From: JBHGXV01 sp041920505 | GTDB lineage: Bacteria; Bacillota; Bacilli; Brevibacillales; Brevibacillaceae | Direction: 5' to 3' | Length of the DNA stretch: 18,966 nt | Assembly (NCBI GenBank): GCA_041920505.1 | Contig: JBHGXV010000006.1 | Span: 1 to 18,966, forward strand | Shown: positions 1 through 7,346 of the stretch, in pieces | How the letters are laid out: every line of letters starts with the position of its first letter | Position numbering within the stretch: position 1 is the stretch's first letter | The notes under the pieces: model-generated | The model's database searches: none | What the model was told of the DNA's origin: nothing | What the model saw: only the letters and a program-made list of their open reading frames with translations | Position numbers and translations under genes: made by a program

Positions 1-90
1 ACGATATCACTATCCCACTCCTTAGCATGATGTCTTCCCTCCGATGAAAATTAGCCGTTTTCACACAGAGGGAGATATTCGCTAAGGGGT

Positions 91-135
91 GGGTCAATTC
101 TTTTTCGGCGCGCCCGGGTCAATTATATCCCGGCG
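91..135. repeat. Two imperfect direct repeats resembling IS21-family terminal repeats
   Basis: Two 20-bp repeats at 91-110 and 116-135 both begin GGGTCAATT and end CGGCG. They match at 16 of 20 positions. IS21-family elements carry several such repeats inside their ends, and the motif resembles those. No istA or istB coding sequence follows, so this would be an orphan end. It directly abuts a transposase fragment of a different family, which points to nested or successive insertions. The first 90 bases show nothing I can assign. The family call rests on motif resemblance only. Confidence 0.4.
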
Positions 136-519
136 GTGACAGCGTCGCCCTTGGCGTGCTCATCAATTCAGGAACGATTGCAGTTGTCGAATCGTAAAAC
201 GGTCCAGCAGCTCGTTGAAAACCCGTATCTGCAATATTTCATCGGGCTGGATGGCTATCAGGATCATCCGCCGTTCCATCCGTCGCACTTTCACAAGCGT
301 CTGGGCGAGCAGGTTCTCCGGGAAATCAACGAGATCATCGCGGTTGAGACCGCTAAAACACAAGATGCTGACCGTGACGATGAACCGAAATCCGGTACAA
401 AATCAAAAGGCAAACGTGCGGCCAAGCGTCGGTCAAGAGCCTCGCGGCAGTTGTTGAAAGTTCACACTAAAAAGATCTTATTTATTTGCGAGAAATCACC
501 ATTTATAAATCGGGAGTAA
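136..519 (+). pseudogene. IS1182/IS5-type transposase, N-terminal fragment
   Basis: The reading frame contains the stretch RKTVQQLVENPYLQYFIGL (about residues 20-40), followed by PPF and HKRL. This is the characteristic N-terminal domain (DUF772 type) of IS1182/IS5-like DDE transposases. Family members are usually 400-550 residues, but only about 110 residues of recognisable frame remain here. The residues before QERLQLSN look shortened, and the segment between PPF and KRL is shorter than usual because a loop residue group is missing. After about residue 60 the frame becomes a basic low-complexity tail, and no DDE catalytic part follows. Its 3' end overlaps the convergent end of the STAND gene at 462. 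It is a non-functional relic. What is seen is the motif; the exact IS family is inference. Confidence 0.6.
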
Positions 520-3500
520 GTGCCCTCAATCCTCTTTAGAAATTTTAATGCTACGTCATAAACGCCAAATTCTTTTAGCAGTTCTACATCCATTATTTTG
601 TATACCAATACGGTCCATTTATCATCATCTTGATGTGCTATTCCGTATTTTTGTAACTCTATTAACTTACTTTTCGTTATCTGCGGTGGGAAATCACCAT
701 CCCATATTTCTGCAATCGCCAGATGCTCAATCATGCAAAGTTCATCACTCATTTTGTGGATGGAATAAAAAGGAATTCCTGATTCTTTGTAAACAAACTG
801 TAGTCCGCTAAGGGAAATGTGTTTTAAAACTTTACTAGTATCGTTTCCATCGCCCAATTTATCGAGATAGCTTTTGATCATTGGCGCCACATAGGTTTGA
901 TTAAAGTGGTAAGGCTTTAGTTCTTCAAACATTCTGTACATGCATCCTTCCCACTCATAATTTCTAATATAGTATTGACCCCAATCTACATATAGAATAT
1001 TAGTTTGTTTTTTGGAATCATACCTGATTACTTGTTTAAATTTATTGAAGTTATCTCCCCAGATTTCCGGATAGAGAGTTTCTAACTCTTCATCTTCGTA
1101 GCCAAAGCAAACCATATAAGCATGACAGAAAATGTAGAGCGGTATATGGAGAAAACGTACCCATTGCTCATCTTTCATAATCAAATGCTCAAACACAGCT
1201 TCGCGGAGTTGCGCATTATTTTTCAAATAAGTTGTATAGACGTCACTCTCTAAAAACTGGTTTGTACGTAGTACCGGTTCATCCCGGTATATAAACATGA
1301 GCAAACTTTCCGCGCAAAAACTCACAAGCTTCTGCACCAATACTTGATTTTTTTGCACAATATGCCTCAACATTGTCATAATGAGGTGGATTTCTCGCTC
1401 CAGTGTGGTTGATCCGGCATCGTACAATGCTGCAATAAGCAGATTTAATGATTCTTTCGTCTGTAAGAAATCATAAATATATCGAGGGATTGTAGTGTCG
1501 AGTACCTCCTTCAGTTTTTCTTTCAGTTCTAAATGAAGATTGCTTTTTGAAATAAGCTCAATAATTTGCTCATCATCTAAGTACGTCTCAGTAGGTCCTA
1601 GAAGCCAATTCCCAGCGTCCTCTTTTACTCTTTCAAGATCTTGTTCATCCCAATCAATGTAATCGCCTGATTCGTGTCTTAAGACTTCCTTGTTTTGTAT
1701 CAATAATGGTTCTCTTCCGCACAAGGTATAAATTTTTCGACCAAATTCTTTGGTATAACGTAATTGGAATTGCTTAAGAAGGTCTGGGATATTATCAATT
1801 AGTACATCAATCTCTAAATACATCTCCAACTCATAAAGAAACTCTAGCTCAAAAAGTATGGTGTTCTTTACCTTACTTCTAATTTTCCGGTAATAAGTCT
1901 TATGAAACAATGCATACTCTTCCGGAAATACTTCTTGGAATTTTTGCATTGCTGAGTAATGGAATACACTAAAGGCGTTTTTGTAGTATTTTCTGATAAT
2001 GTTTTTCTCATCAAAAGCCATTCCCATTTTTACACAACGGACGATAATATCCGGTAAATTATGCAAATCGTGATATTGGGCTTTTGGATCACCGTTGCCC
2101 ATGGTTAAGCAGTAATCTTTTATTTCGTTTTCTAAGAAACGATACAGCGCAGGATGTTTTTGTGATTGACAGCAACGCAGCAAATTAAAGAATCGGTCTA
2201 AGGAACCGCCGGATTCTTCAAAATGATCAATATCCCAATTCCAGCTCCCGTCGTATTCTAAAATACTTCCGCCATAATCGTGATAGTGCAGAATACATTG
2301 TTGGACGATTAAATCCGTGACTGGGTCACTGCAATGCACCGATAGATGCTCTAATAGAAATTGCAGTTGATTGTAGTATGAACAACATTTTATGAGCTGC
2401 GGAACAAATTGCTCGCAATTTTCCTTCAAATAGGTAAATAGAAAATCTTGTACTGCCGGCATGCTGAATTTCAATAAAACAGCTTCAAATTCCTCGCTGT
2501 AGAATGACTTGATCATTGTTTTTTCAAGCTCTGCAATACAGTCGCCCAAATTCTTTACCGTCATTTGGACGGTACAATTATGAATAAATTTTTGATAGCA
2601 ACGCTCCATACTCTCCAGATGCATGGGGGTCGACGAAATTAGCAGGAGCAAGGCAACAATTTGTGCTTCAGAGGAGAGTTCTAAAAAGATATCTTTCCAA
2701 AACTCTTCCGGATTATCAAAAAAGTCACACAGTTGATGGTAATAATCTTCAGGAGAGCAATCTTCATCTGGTTGATTAGTGAGAAATAGCGCAAGGACTC
2801 TTGGATTGTAGTTTGGATTGTGCACAATCCAATCCGTTTTCATATATAGGTAATGAACATACTCATACTCAAGATTTGATGCGTACAGATGACTAAACAA
2901 TATACTGGCTTTTTCATCATCGCCATACTCTTCCATCGTACAGATTAAGGCATGTTGTTCCAGTGTCTTTCTTAATAAGGGATGTTTCTGTAAGCCTTGC
3001 TGCAAAATATATTCCCTTGTTGTCAGGATTAAGCGCTTTTCACCATGAGACTCTACTATGCGACTGATGAGTTTATTCAATCGGGCCTCATCATTTCTGC
3101 GAGAATGGTCTCCCCAAAAAATGCTACCCCAGAAGTCATCCAATATAATCACTTGTTTCTGTTCATCTTCTAGCATCGCATATACATCTTGAATTGAATT
3201 TGCCCATACAAATCCATCCAGATTGTTTGGTTGCAGGTATGCCAACGCCAGAATATAGGCCATTGTAGTCTTGCCTACGCCGGGTTCTCCCGAGAGAACA
3301 ATTACATGATTTTGCGACCACTTTTGTAAAGCCTCACGGTAAATTCGGGTGGAGACAAAAGTTTTAGTTGTTTTAAAAGCTTCTTTTAGTTCCTCAGCAG
3401 ACTCTTTGTATTCAGCACGATATACAGATTTGCTTACTATTTTCTCTAGTACATTGGGATTGGGAAACCAGAGTTTTGGATATCTAAGTAAAATGTGTTT

Positions 3501-3893
3501 ATATGTTGGTTCTTCTAAAAGACGGTTTATATCTATTCGATCTAAAATATCTCTTTCATTTACAATAAATCCTTCAAACAATTCGATTATTTTGTATACT
3601 TCATTCCGAGACAGTTCCATAGATACCCCTAAGATATATCGATCAGGTTGTAATTTTCGCACTTTAGGCAACTCATTTTCTAACACACTATACAGATTTT
3701 TGAAGTCAGGTTGATGACGTTTTACTTGAACAATGGTTTTGTTATTGTTATCTATATATGAGCCATCGACACCCGAATCGCGCCCTTCTTTAAACATCTT
3801 TAAAAAAATACCTTCTCGTTGCTGGATAATATCACAGCCCAATCTTTCAAATTCTAGTGGCTCTAGTAGTGCGTGAAAATCATAATTGGGCAT
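462..3893 (-). CDS. STAND-family NTPase with N-terminal Mrr-like nuclease domain (Avs-like antiphage protein)
   Basis: This is a 1143-residue protein. Residues 1-100 look like a PD-(D/E)xK restriction endonuclease of the Mrr type: a GVDG segment with D43 is followed by the strand IVQVK with Q56 and K58. An nSTAND/P-loop NTPase domain follows. Its Walker A is GEPGVGKTT at 202-210, its Walker B is VIILDD around 248-253, and a sensor-like LILTTRE lies at 288-294. The remaining roughly 750 residues are helix-rich without a motif I recognise, as expected for the target-sensing part of STAND proteins. Proteins of this architecture (Avs, nSTAND3) bind a phage protein, oligomerise and activate the nuclease, causing abortive infection. 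The start is well supported by AAGGAGG seven bases upstream of ATG (3901-3907). The gene is clearly more AT-rich than the ger and ABC genes, which suggests horizontal acquisition. Its last codons lie inside the transposase relic, so the natural C-terminus may be altered. Confidence 0.8.
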   Translation of the reverse strand: MPNYDFHALLEPLEFERLGCDIIQQREGIFLKMFKEGRDSGVDGSYIDNNNKTIVQVKRHQPDFKNLYSVLENELPKVRKLQPDRYILGVSMELSRNEVYKIIELFEGFIVNERDILDRIDINRLLEEPTYKHILLRYPKLWFPNPNVLEKIVSKSVYRAEYKESAEELKEAFKTTKTFVSTRIYREALQKWSQNHVIVLSGEPGVGKTTMAYILALAYLQPNNLDGFVWANSIQDVYAMLEDEQKQVIILDDFWGSIFWGDHSRRNDEARLNKLISRIVESHGEKRLILTTREYILQQGLQKHPLLRKTLEQHALICTMEEYGDDEKASILFSHLYASNLEYEYVHYLYMKTDWIVHNPNYNPRVLALFLTNQPDEDCSPEDYYHQLCDFFDNPEEFWKDIFLELSSEAQIVALLLLISSTPMHLESMERCYQKFIHNCTVQMTVKNLGDCIAELEKTMIKSFYSEEFEAVLLKFSMPAVQDFLFTYLKENCEQFVPQLIKCCSYYNQLQFLLEHLSVHCSDPVTDLIVQQCILHYHDYGGSILEYDGSWNWDIDHFEESGGSLDRFFNLLRCCQSQKHPALYRFLENEIKDYCLTMGNGDPKAQYHDLHNLPDIIVRCVKMGMAFDEKNIIRKYYKNAFSVFHYSAMQKFQEVFPEEYALFHKTYYRKIRSKVKNTILFELEFLYELEMYLEIDVLIDNIPDLLKQFQLRYTKEFGRKIYTLCGREPLLIQNKEVLRHESGDYIDWDEQDLERVKEDAGNWLLGPTETYLDDEQIIELISKSNLHLELKEKLKEVLDTTIPRYIYDFLQTKESLNLLIAALYDAGSTTLEREIHLIMTMLRHIVQKNQVLVQKLVSFCAESLLMFIYRDEPVLRTNQFLESDVYTTYLKNNAQLREAVFEHLIMKDEQWVRFLHIPLYIFCHAYMVCFGYEDEELETLYPEIWGDNFNKFKQVIRYDSKKQTNILYVDWGQYYIRNYEWEGCMYRMFEELKPYHFNQTYVAPMIKSYLDKLGDGNDTSKVLKHISLSGLQFVYKESGIPFYSIHKMSDELCMIEHLAIAEIWDGDFPPQITKSKLIELQKYGIAHQDDDKWTVLVYKIMDVELLKEFGVYDVALKFLKRIEGTYSRFINGDFSQINKIFLV

Positions 3894-4011
3894 AGTTCAT
3901 CCTCCTTATTTACCTGCATTCTAGTTTCATCAGTATACAACTTTGATAGAGCATAAGTGGAATTCATATAAATTTAATTACTACAGAGCCTTATGGTGTT
4001 GGTGTCATTAA

Positions 4012-4260
4012 ATTTTAAATGACAGTGAAAGCAACGGCTTATTCAATGAAAAGATGCGGAACGAGGAGTACAAGGACCACAAGAGACACATTAAATGCTA
4101 TGGTCTGAAGTGCGGAACTGTTGCTACATGAAAAGTATTATTTGACGTAAAAAATGAGCGCTTTGTTTATCATACTTCCTACGAGCATATGATTGTTGAA
4201 GTTCGTGAAAAGTCTAAATTCAGAGATTGCCTTTATGTAAATCTTAATTATAACACTTAA
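4012..4260 (+). pseudogene. Unrecognised small ORF fragment interrupted by one in-frame TGA
   Basis: One frame stays open from a TAA at 4009-4011 to a TAA at 4258-4260, except for a single TGA at 4129-4131. The conceptual product is about 80 residues and mostly charged, with a CYGLKCGT segment just before the stop and a YHTSYEHMIVEV segment after it. No convincing start with an SD lies upstream, although an in-frame ATG is present at 4054. Base composition matches the neighbouring AT-rich STAND gene, and transcription would be divergent from it. I do not recognise the family. It could be a remnant of a gene brought in with the defence locus, or chance. The region between it and the STAND start (3908-4011) shows nothing I can assign. 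Confidence 0.3.
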
Positions 4261-4299
4261 AAATTTGATTTTGAGAAATAATATTTGATTCTTTTTTGG

Positions 4300-4398
4300 T
4301 CAATTGAGGACGAATTGGGGACGAAACAGTACCCTTTGCATACACGAAAAAAGACCGAACAGCGCGGCAACGCTAATTGCGTCGTGTGCTGACATCAT
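4300..4398 (-). pseudogene. Holin-like type I toxin (Hol-Tox family), decayed C-terminus
   Basis: The conceptual peptide has 32 residues. It begins MMSAHDAISVAALFGLF, the pattern of the short putative holin-like toxins of Firmicutes (start, acidic residue, AI/AL, hydrophobic helix, FG-hydrophobic-F). In intact members the helix continues and ends with a TYIDK-like charged tail. Here it changes abruptly after FGLFS to an unrelated CMQRVLFRPQFVLN tail, so the membrane helix is truncated and the toxin is probably dead. The leader (GGGGGTGAGAGTC before the ATG) is well preserved. The replaced 3' segment coincides with a GGGGACGAAAC-type sequence, possibly the edge of an inserted element. The family call is from memory of the motif; function is inferred. 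Confidence 0.45.
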
Positions 4399-4483
4399 GA
4401 CTCTCACCCCCTTCCCACTTGGGATAGAGAGTGAGCCGATCACCCTTGAGGAGCCGATTTTATTGTGCAGGTAAATTATACCA
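4399..4483 (-). promoter_or_regulatory. Extended -10 promoter and SD-sequestering leader of the toxin relic
   Basis: On the minus strand TGGTATAAT (4475-4483) is an extended -10 element (TG-n-TATAAT); no good -35 is visible. Transcription would start near 4467, giving a leader of about 70 nt. In it CTCAC upstream can pair with GTGAG inside the ribosome binding site, and TCCCA/TGGGA lie nested between them. The SD would thus be buried in a hairpin, as in many type I toxin messages. Confidence 0.4.
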
Positions 4484-4517
4484 TGAAATCATGAGAATAT
4501 GGCACAAGAAGAATTCT

Positions 4518-4542
4518 TCCCTCGCTTCGGCGGGGGATTTTG
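4518..4542 (+). terminator. Hairpin with T run, possible terminator
   Basis: TCCCTCGC (4518-4525) pairs with GCGGGGGA (4530-4537) around a stable TTCG tetraloop, with one G-T pair, followed by TTTTG. No gene ends just upstream on the plus strand. It could end an antisense RNA to the toxin relic or be left from a lost gene. Confidence 0.4.
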
Positions 4543-4584
4543 TGTTCCTGCTGGATCGGTAGGCTGGTGGCAGGAGGTGATGCC

Positions 4585-4626
4585 ATGTGGACCGATTTAG
4601 TCTTGTCATGGATCCTGGGAAGCTGA
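4585..4626 (+). other. Very short ORF with a near-perfect Shine-Dalgarno (leader peptide or gene remnant)
   Basis: ATG at 4585 is preceded by AGGAGGTGATGCC, an almost complete anti-16S match at ideal spacing. It opens only a 13-residue hydrophobic peptide, MWTDLVLSWILGS, ending in TGA. It may be the beginning of a membrane protein whose remainder was lost, or a leader peptide for the lipoprotein gene 170 bases downstream. I see nothing else assignable between 4543 and 4792. Confidence 0.2.
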
Positions 4627-4792
4627 TGAGCCGCTTTCTGTTGCGTAAAATCCAGTTCGGGTCTCAACCAGTTGTCAGCTCCATGTGCGGGGAAGGCGGC
4701 GATATGCTGAGGAGGTAGCCAGAAAATTTCGTCGAATATGTCCAAAACCATAGTCAAGTAGCATTCCATTCCATCTTGATGGAGGTGAAGAG

Positions 4793-5323
4793 ATGATCAG
4801 AAAAATGTTGCCGGCAATTTGCGCAATGAGTCTGATTTCAGTGGTTGGTTGCTCTAACCATGAAATTTCCACTCAAACAAATGGACAGTATGAAACAAGC
4901 CAAGCTGTTTCTATCAGTCAGCAGGCCTTTGAAAAATTGGATGAAGTGGATAAGCGTAAGATTCAAAGAGCCACTCCTGTTCAGATTATTGAACTGTTTG
5001 TTGAAGGGGTTAACAATGACAAACCCTATCTTAGAGTGGCGACCCTAGACGATGAATTGCTTCAATCTGTTAAGACACTTGAACAAACGAAAGACAGCGT
5101 TTTTTCAGGAATAAAAATGAGTAAGGTTACCATTTCAGAAGACAAACAATCAAAGGAGCCAGATACAGATAATATCAAACACTTCATGTTACAGTTCACA
5201 GTTGACTCCGTGACTCCGACCAATTCACCAGGATTTGAGGTGGGAGGACCATACACCTATTTTGTGAAGTGTGTACAACATAATCGGCAATGGAAAATCA
5301 ATGCTTTGGCTACTTCACCTTAA
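4793..5323 (+). CDS. Putative lipoprotein of unknown function
   Basis: This is a 176-residue protein with a lipoprotein signal: positive MIRK start, hydrophobic stretch, and lipobox VVGC with the lipidated cysteine at residue 20. It would be anchored on the outer face of the cytoplasmic membrane. The start is supported by GGAGGTGAAGAG just upstream of ATG. The mature part contains a helical segment with PVQIIELFVEGVNN (about residues 62-75) and a C-terminal strand-rich half ending in a KCVQHNRQWKINAL pattern, reminiscent of NTF2-like or DUF4829-type small lipoproteins. I cannot assign a family. It stands alone: no operon partner within 120 bases. The lipoprotein call is strong, the role unknown. 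Confidence 0.75.
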   Translation: MIRKMLPAICAMSLISVVGCSNHEISTQTNGQYETSQAVSISQQAFEKLDEVDKRKIQRATPVQIIELFVEGVNNDKPYLRVATLDDELLQSVKTLEQTKDSVFSGIKMSKVTISEDKQSKEPDTDNIKHFMLQFTVDSVTPTNSPGFEVGGPYTYFVKCVQHNRQWKINALATSP

Positions 5324-5460
5324 CGAAAGCCCCATAATTGGATTTGAGTCCTTCCAATTGTCAGAATTTATCGGATAAAATAGTAGGAATATGGCCGCTG
5401 GCGGCGAAGTGAGGAAGCGATATTCATTCAGAAGCTTCGGGAATCATGGGGGGAGAACAG

Positions 5461-5838
5461 TTGGAATATAAGCGAAACGAGGGATTTCGTTATGTATTTA
5501 ATAAGCCGATCGAGGCGACCTTTTCTTTTGTAGAGATAAACCGGGTTGTGGTTCATCACGGAAAAAAAGGGTTAATTCATATCCACGATATTAGCCCGAA
5601 TGGTGCCAAGTTTTCCAGTCTGTTGGATTTACGTTCAGACTTTGATAAATTTTATATTCGAGTCGAATTAAATCTGCTGGATGAAACGTTTACTTTGTCC
5701 GGGCATATTCGTTGGAAGAAAAGGGATTATAAAGGCGCATATTGGTATGGCATTGAATTTGACAAAACGAATGATGAATCAAAGGAACAATTAATAGAGG
5801 CTTTAAAAAAGTACGCGAAGAATTCAAAGAATGGCTAA
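5461..5838 (+). CDS. PilZ domain protein (c-di-GMP binding)
   Basis: The 125-residue protein is nearly all one PilZ domain. A basic KRNEGFR segment at the N-terminus corresponds to the RxxxR arginine motif, with imperfect spacing. The DISPNG motif matches the D/N-x-S-x-x-G signature that contacts cyclic di-GMP. The C-terminal strands include SGHIRW and YWYGIEF, typical of the barrel. Stand-alone PilZ proteins act as c-di-GMP sensors in motility, exopolysaccharide or surface control. I prefer the TTG at 5461, because GGGGGGAG sits five bases before it. An in-frame ATG at 5446 would put that purine run inside the gene and has no SD of its own. The preceding 120 bases hold nothing I can assign. 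Confidence 0.75.
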   Translation: MEYKRNEGFRYVFNKPIEATFSFVEINRVVVHHGKKGLIHIHDISPNGAKFSSLLDLRSDFDKFYIRVELNLLDETFTLSGHIRWKKRDYKGAYWYGIEFDKTNDESKEQLIEALKKYAKNSKNG

Positions 5839-5850
5839 TGATCGAACGAG

Positions 5851-5875
5851 GCACCCGCGCGGTGCTTTTTCTTTT
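5851..5875 (+). terminator. Rho-independent terminator after the PilZ gene
   Basis: GCACC (5851-5855) pairs with GGTGC (5861-5865), followed by TTTTTCTTTT. It lies 13 bases past the PilZ stop codon. Confidence 0.65.
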
Positions 5876-5898
5876 GGCGGTGGGTGAGAGGGAGTGGC

Positions 5899-5957
5899 AA
5901 GCCAGAAAGCGAAGTGACGGCTCGGGAAGCCGTCACTCGCCGAGGCTGGTTTTTGGT
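5899..5957. terminator. Strong long hairpin between convergent genes
   Basis: A 10-bp perfect stem, AGTGACGGCT with AGCCGTCACT around a short loop, is extended by GCG/CGC and by outer AGCC/GGCT pairing. TTTTTGG follows on the plus strand. It lies between the PilZ gene and the convergent phospholipase-like gene. It could back up termination from the left, and may also insulate the minus-strand gene. Confidence 0.45.
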
Positions 5958-5981
5958 GGCGGATAAGAGAGCGGCAGCGTT

Positions 5982-6305
5982 TCATCTAGTGGGATCGCAC
6001 CATTGATTCCTGAAATACTCGTAGACAAGAATCGCTGCCCTTCCTTTTCTTGTTCTTACATCCCGAATGGGCTTGACGCATCTCAATAACTCTCTATCGC
6101 AACTGCAAGCGAGATAGCCCCGTTTTTCGTAACATTTATCGTGACGCATACAGCATTCATCAAGATTGTCCCTGGGCGGTTCAGGGCCGCTGCATCCGGG
6201 GCCGCACCATTTCCCATACAGACAAGGCAAGTGCCGGCTGTACTTGCTGCTATATCTGTAATCGTGATGACAACGATAACTGGATTCGCGCTTCCGTCTT
6301 GACAA
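5982..6305 (-). CDS. Phospholipase A2-like protein
   Basis: With the preferred start this is a 107-residue basic, cysteine-rich protein. It has a calcium-loop-like segment YGKWCGPGCSG (residues 30-40), the catalytic motif CCMRHDKCY with the H55-D56 dyad, and CSCDRELL with D70, which would be the second aspartate. These are hallmarks of the secreted and parvoviral-type phospholipase A2 fold, which cleaves the sn-2 ester of phospholipids in a calcium-dependent way. No signal peptide is visible; the N-terminus is rich in arginine, histidine and tyrosine. I chose the TTG at 6303-6305 because AAGGAGG stands eight bases upstream (6313-6319). A longer frame to ATG at 6368 would place that SD inside the gene and lacks one itself. 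It is transcribed divergently from a terminase relic. Its role in the cell is unknown; a spore or envelope role is possible. Confidence 0.7.
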   Translation of the reverse strand: MSRRKRESSYRCHHDYRYSSKYSRHLPCLYGKWCGPGCSGPEPPRDNLDECCMRHDKCYEKRGYLACSCDRELLRCVKPIRDVRTRKGRAAILVYEYFRNQWCDPTR

Positions 6306-6387
6306 TTGACACCCCTCCTTTTTCTTACCATATACATCGCTGTGCGCCATTGTATAGACAGGTGCCATTCATCCTCAAACCATTCTG

Positions 6388-6767
6388 TTGCCGCATAAAG
6401 CGGAGGAAGAGGACGATGGTTTGACGCCGAAACAGCGTTTTTGTGCAAAAAGTACCTCGTTGATCTTAACGCAATCGAGGCGGCTGTCAGAGCGGAGGGC
6501 AGTGAGAAAACTGTCCGGGAGCGCAGAATCGAGGTTACACAGGAGATGTTCGTGCAGCAATTCGCCAGGATTGCCTTTGCTGACATCAAAGACGTGGTCA
6601 CATGGGATGAGCGAATAAAGGCGCTGGAAATGCTGCTAAGGTACCTTGGCATGTGTAACGACAAGACCAAAGCGGAGGTAACGGGGCATGTGAAGACAAC
6701 GAATGAGCAGATGATACAAGCGTTGGGACGTCTTAGCGAGGGGGCAAGACGGGACACGGACGACTAG
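6388..6767 (+). pseudogene. Phage terminase small subunit, frameshifted and internally deleted
   Basis: The N-terminal piece reads EEDDGLTPKQRFC in one frame, starting at TTG 6388. After the poly-T/poly-A stretch around 6438-6452 the match continues in another frame as KKYLVDLNAIEAAVRA. Together these give the family signature of terminase small subunits (LTxKQ-RFC-x-YLxDLNAxxAAxRAG). About 15-20 residues are missing after SEKTV, before RIEVTQEMFVQQ. Then come ARIAFADIKDVV and a C-terminal KALEMLLRYLGMCNDK, both typical of the family. In a phage this protein recognises DNA for packaging into capsids. No large terminase, portal or capsid gene is near, so this is an isolated prophage scrap. Frameshift plus deletion make it non-functional. 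Confidence 0.7.
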
Positions 6768-6829
6768 AAATGCTTGGAAGGAATCAAAGGTTGGAGGTAG
6801 AATCACATAACTAGATTATTTTTTACGGG

Positions 6830-7318
6830 GTGGTTACTCTGAATATTCAGGTGGTTGAAAAGGGAGACATGAAAGTAATCGGGATTGCATGGAACGGTTC
6901 ATATTCTCAAATGAACATGATCCCTGCCTTGTTTGACCAAATGGAGGCACGTATAGGAGAGGTATTGCATAAAACAAACGAACCTGTTTTCATTGCTCCT
7001 TTTCACAGCAGGGAAACAGAATGTACTTATTATGTGACAACGCCTGTAGAAAAAATTGAAGATATTCCTCAAGGGATGGTAGGCTTCATTATTCCTGGCA
7101 AGAAATATGTCTGCGCGACTCACAATGGAGCACCCAATGAGGTTCAAAATACTTATTTACGAATGTTTTCATGGATGAAAGAGCATGGATACGAACAAGA
7201 CTATCATGCGTTGAGTATGGAGGTATATAAGGACGAACACAAGAACATCAATGCTTCAGGCAAAAAACTGTGCTTCGATATTTTTTTACCTATAAAGGAA
7301 AGGAAAAACGAAAAATAA
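6830..7318 (+). CDS. GyrI-like / AraC effector-binding domain protein
   Basis: The 162-residue protein looks like a stand-alone GyrI-like small-molecule-binding domain. Near the N-terminus VVEKGDMKVIGIAWNG matches the usual opening strand. The middle has a YYVTTPVEKIEDIPQGM stretch, and VGFIIPGKKYVCATHNG leads into the helix with TYLRMFSWMKEHGY. The end, SMEVYKDE followed by FDIFLPI, is the standard closing strand. Related proteins bind hydrophobic cationic compounds as regulators (BmrR or Rob C-terminal domains) or hydrolyse or sequester toxic ligands. No DNA-binding domain is fused. The start is a GTG at 6830, the first usable start after a TAG at 6812, with only a weak SD. It is flanked by a phage relic and a dead kinase, so cargo status is plausible. 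Confidence 0.7.
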   Translation: MVTLNIQVVEKGDMKVIGIAWNGSYSQMNMIPALFDQMEARIGEVLHKTNEPVFIAPFHSRETECTYYVTTPVEKIEDIPQGMVGFIIPGKKYVCATHNGAPNEVQNTYLRMFSWMKEHGYEQDYHALSMEVYKDEHKNINASGKKLCFDIFLPIKERKNEK

Positions 7319-7346
7319 CCAACTTGTCAACTGTTGGGAACGATAG

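Noticed and set aside
548..811. Plus-strand ORFs opposite the STAND gene (also 3349-3714)
   Set aside because: Antisense shadows of the convincing 1143-codon frame, without SD or domains.
4012..4260. Reading this fragment as a Tn7-type TnsA or other transposon nuclease
   Set aside because: No catalytic residue pattern could be identified, so I left it unassigned.
4476..4769. Minus-strand ORF of 97 codons in the region before the lipoprotein
   Set aside because: No SD and no recognisable family, and it covers the plus-strand hairpin and the toxin promoter. Probably chance.
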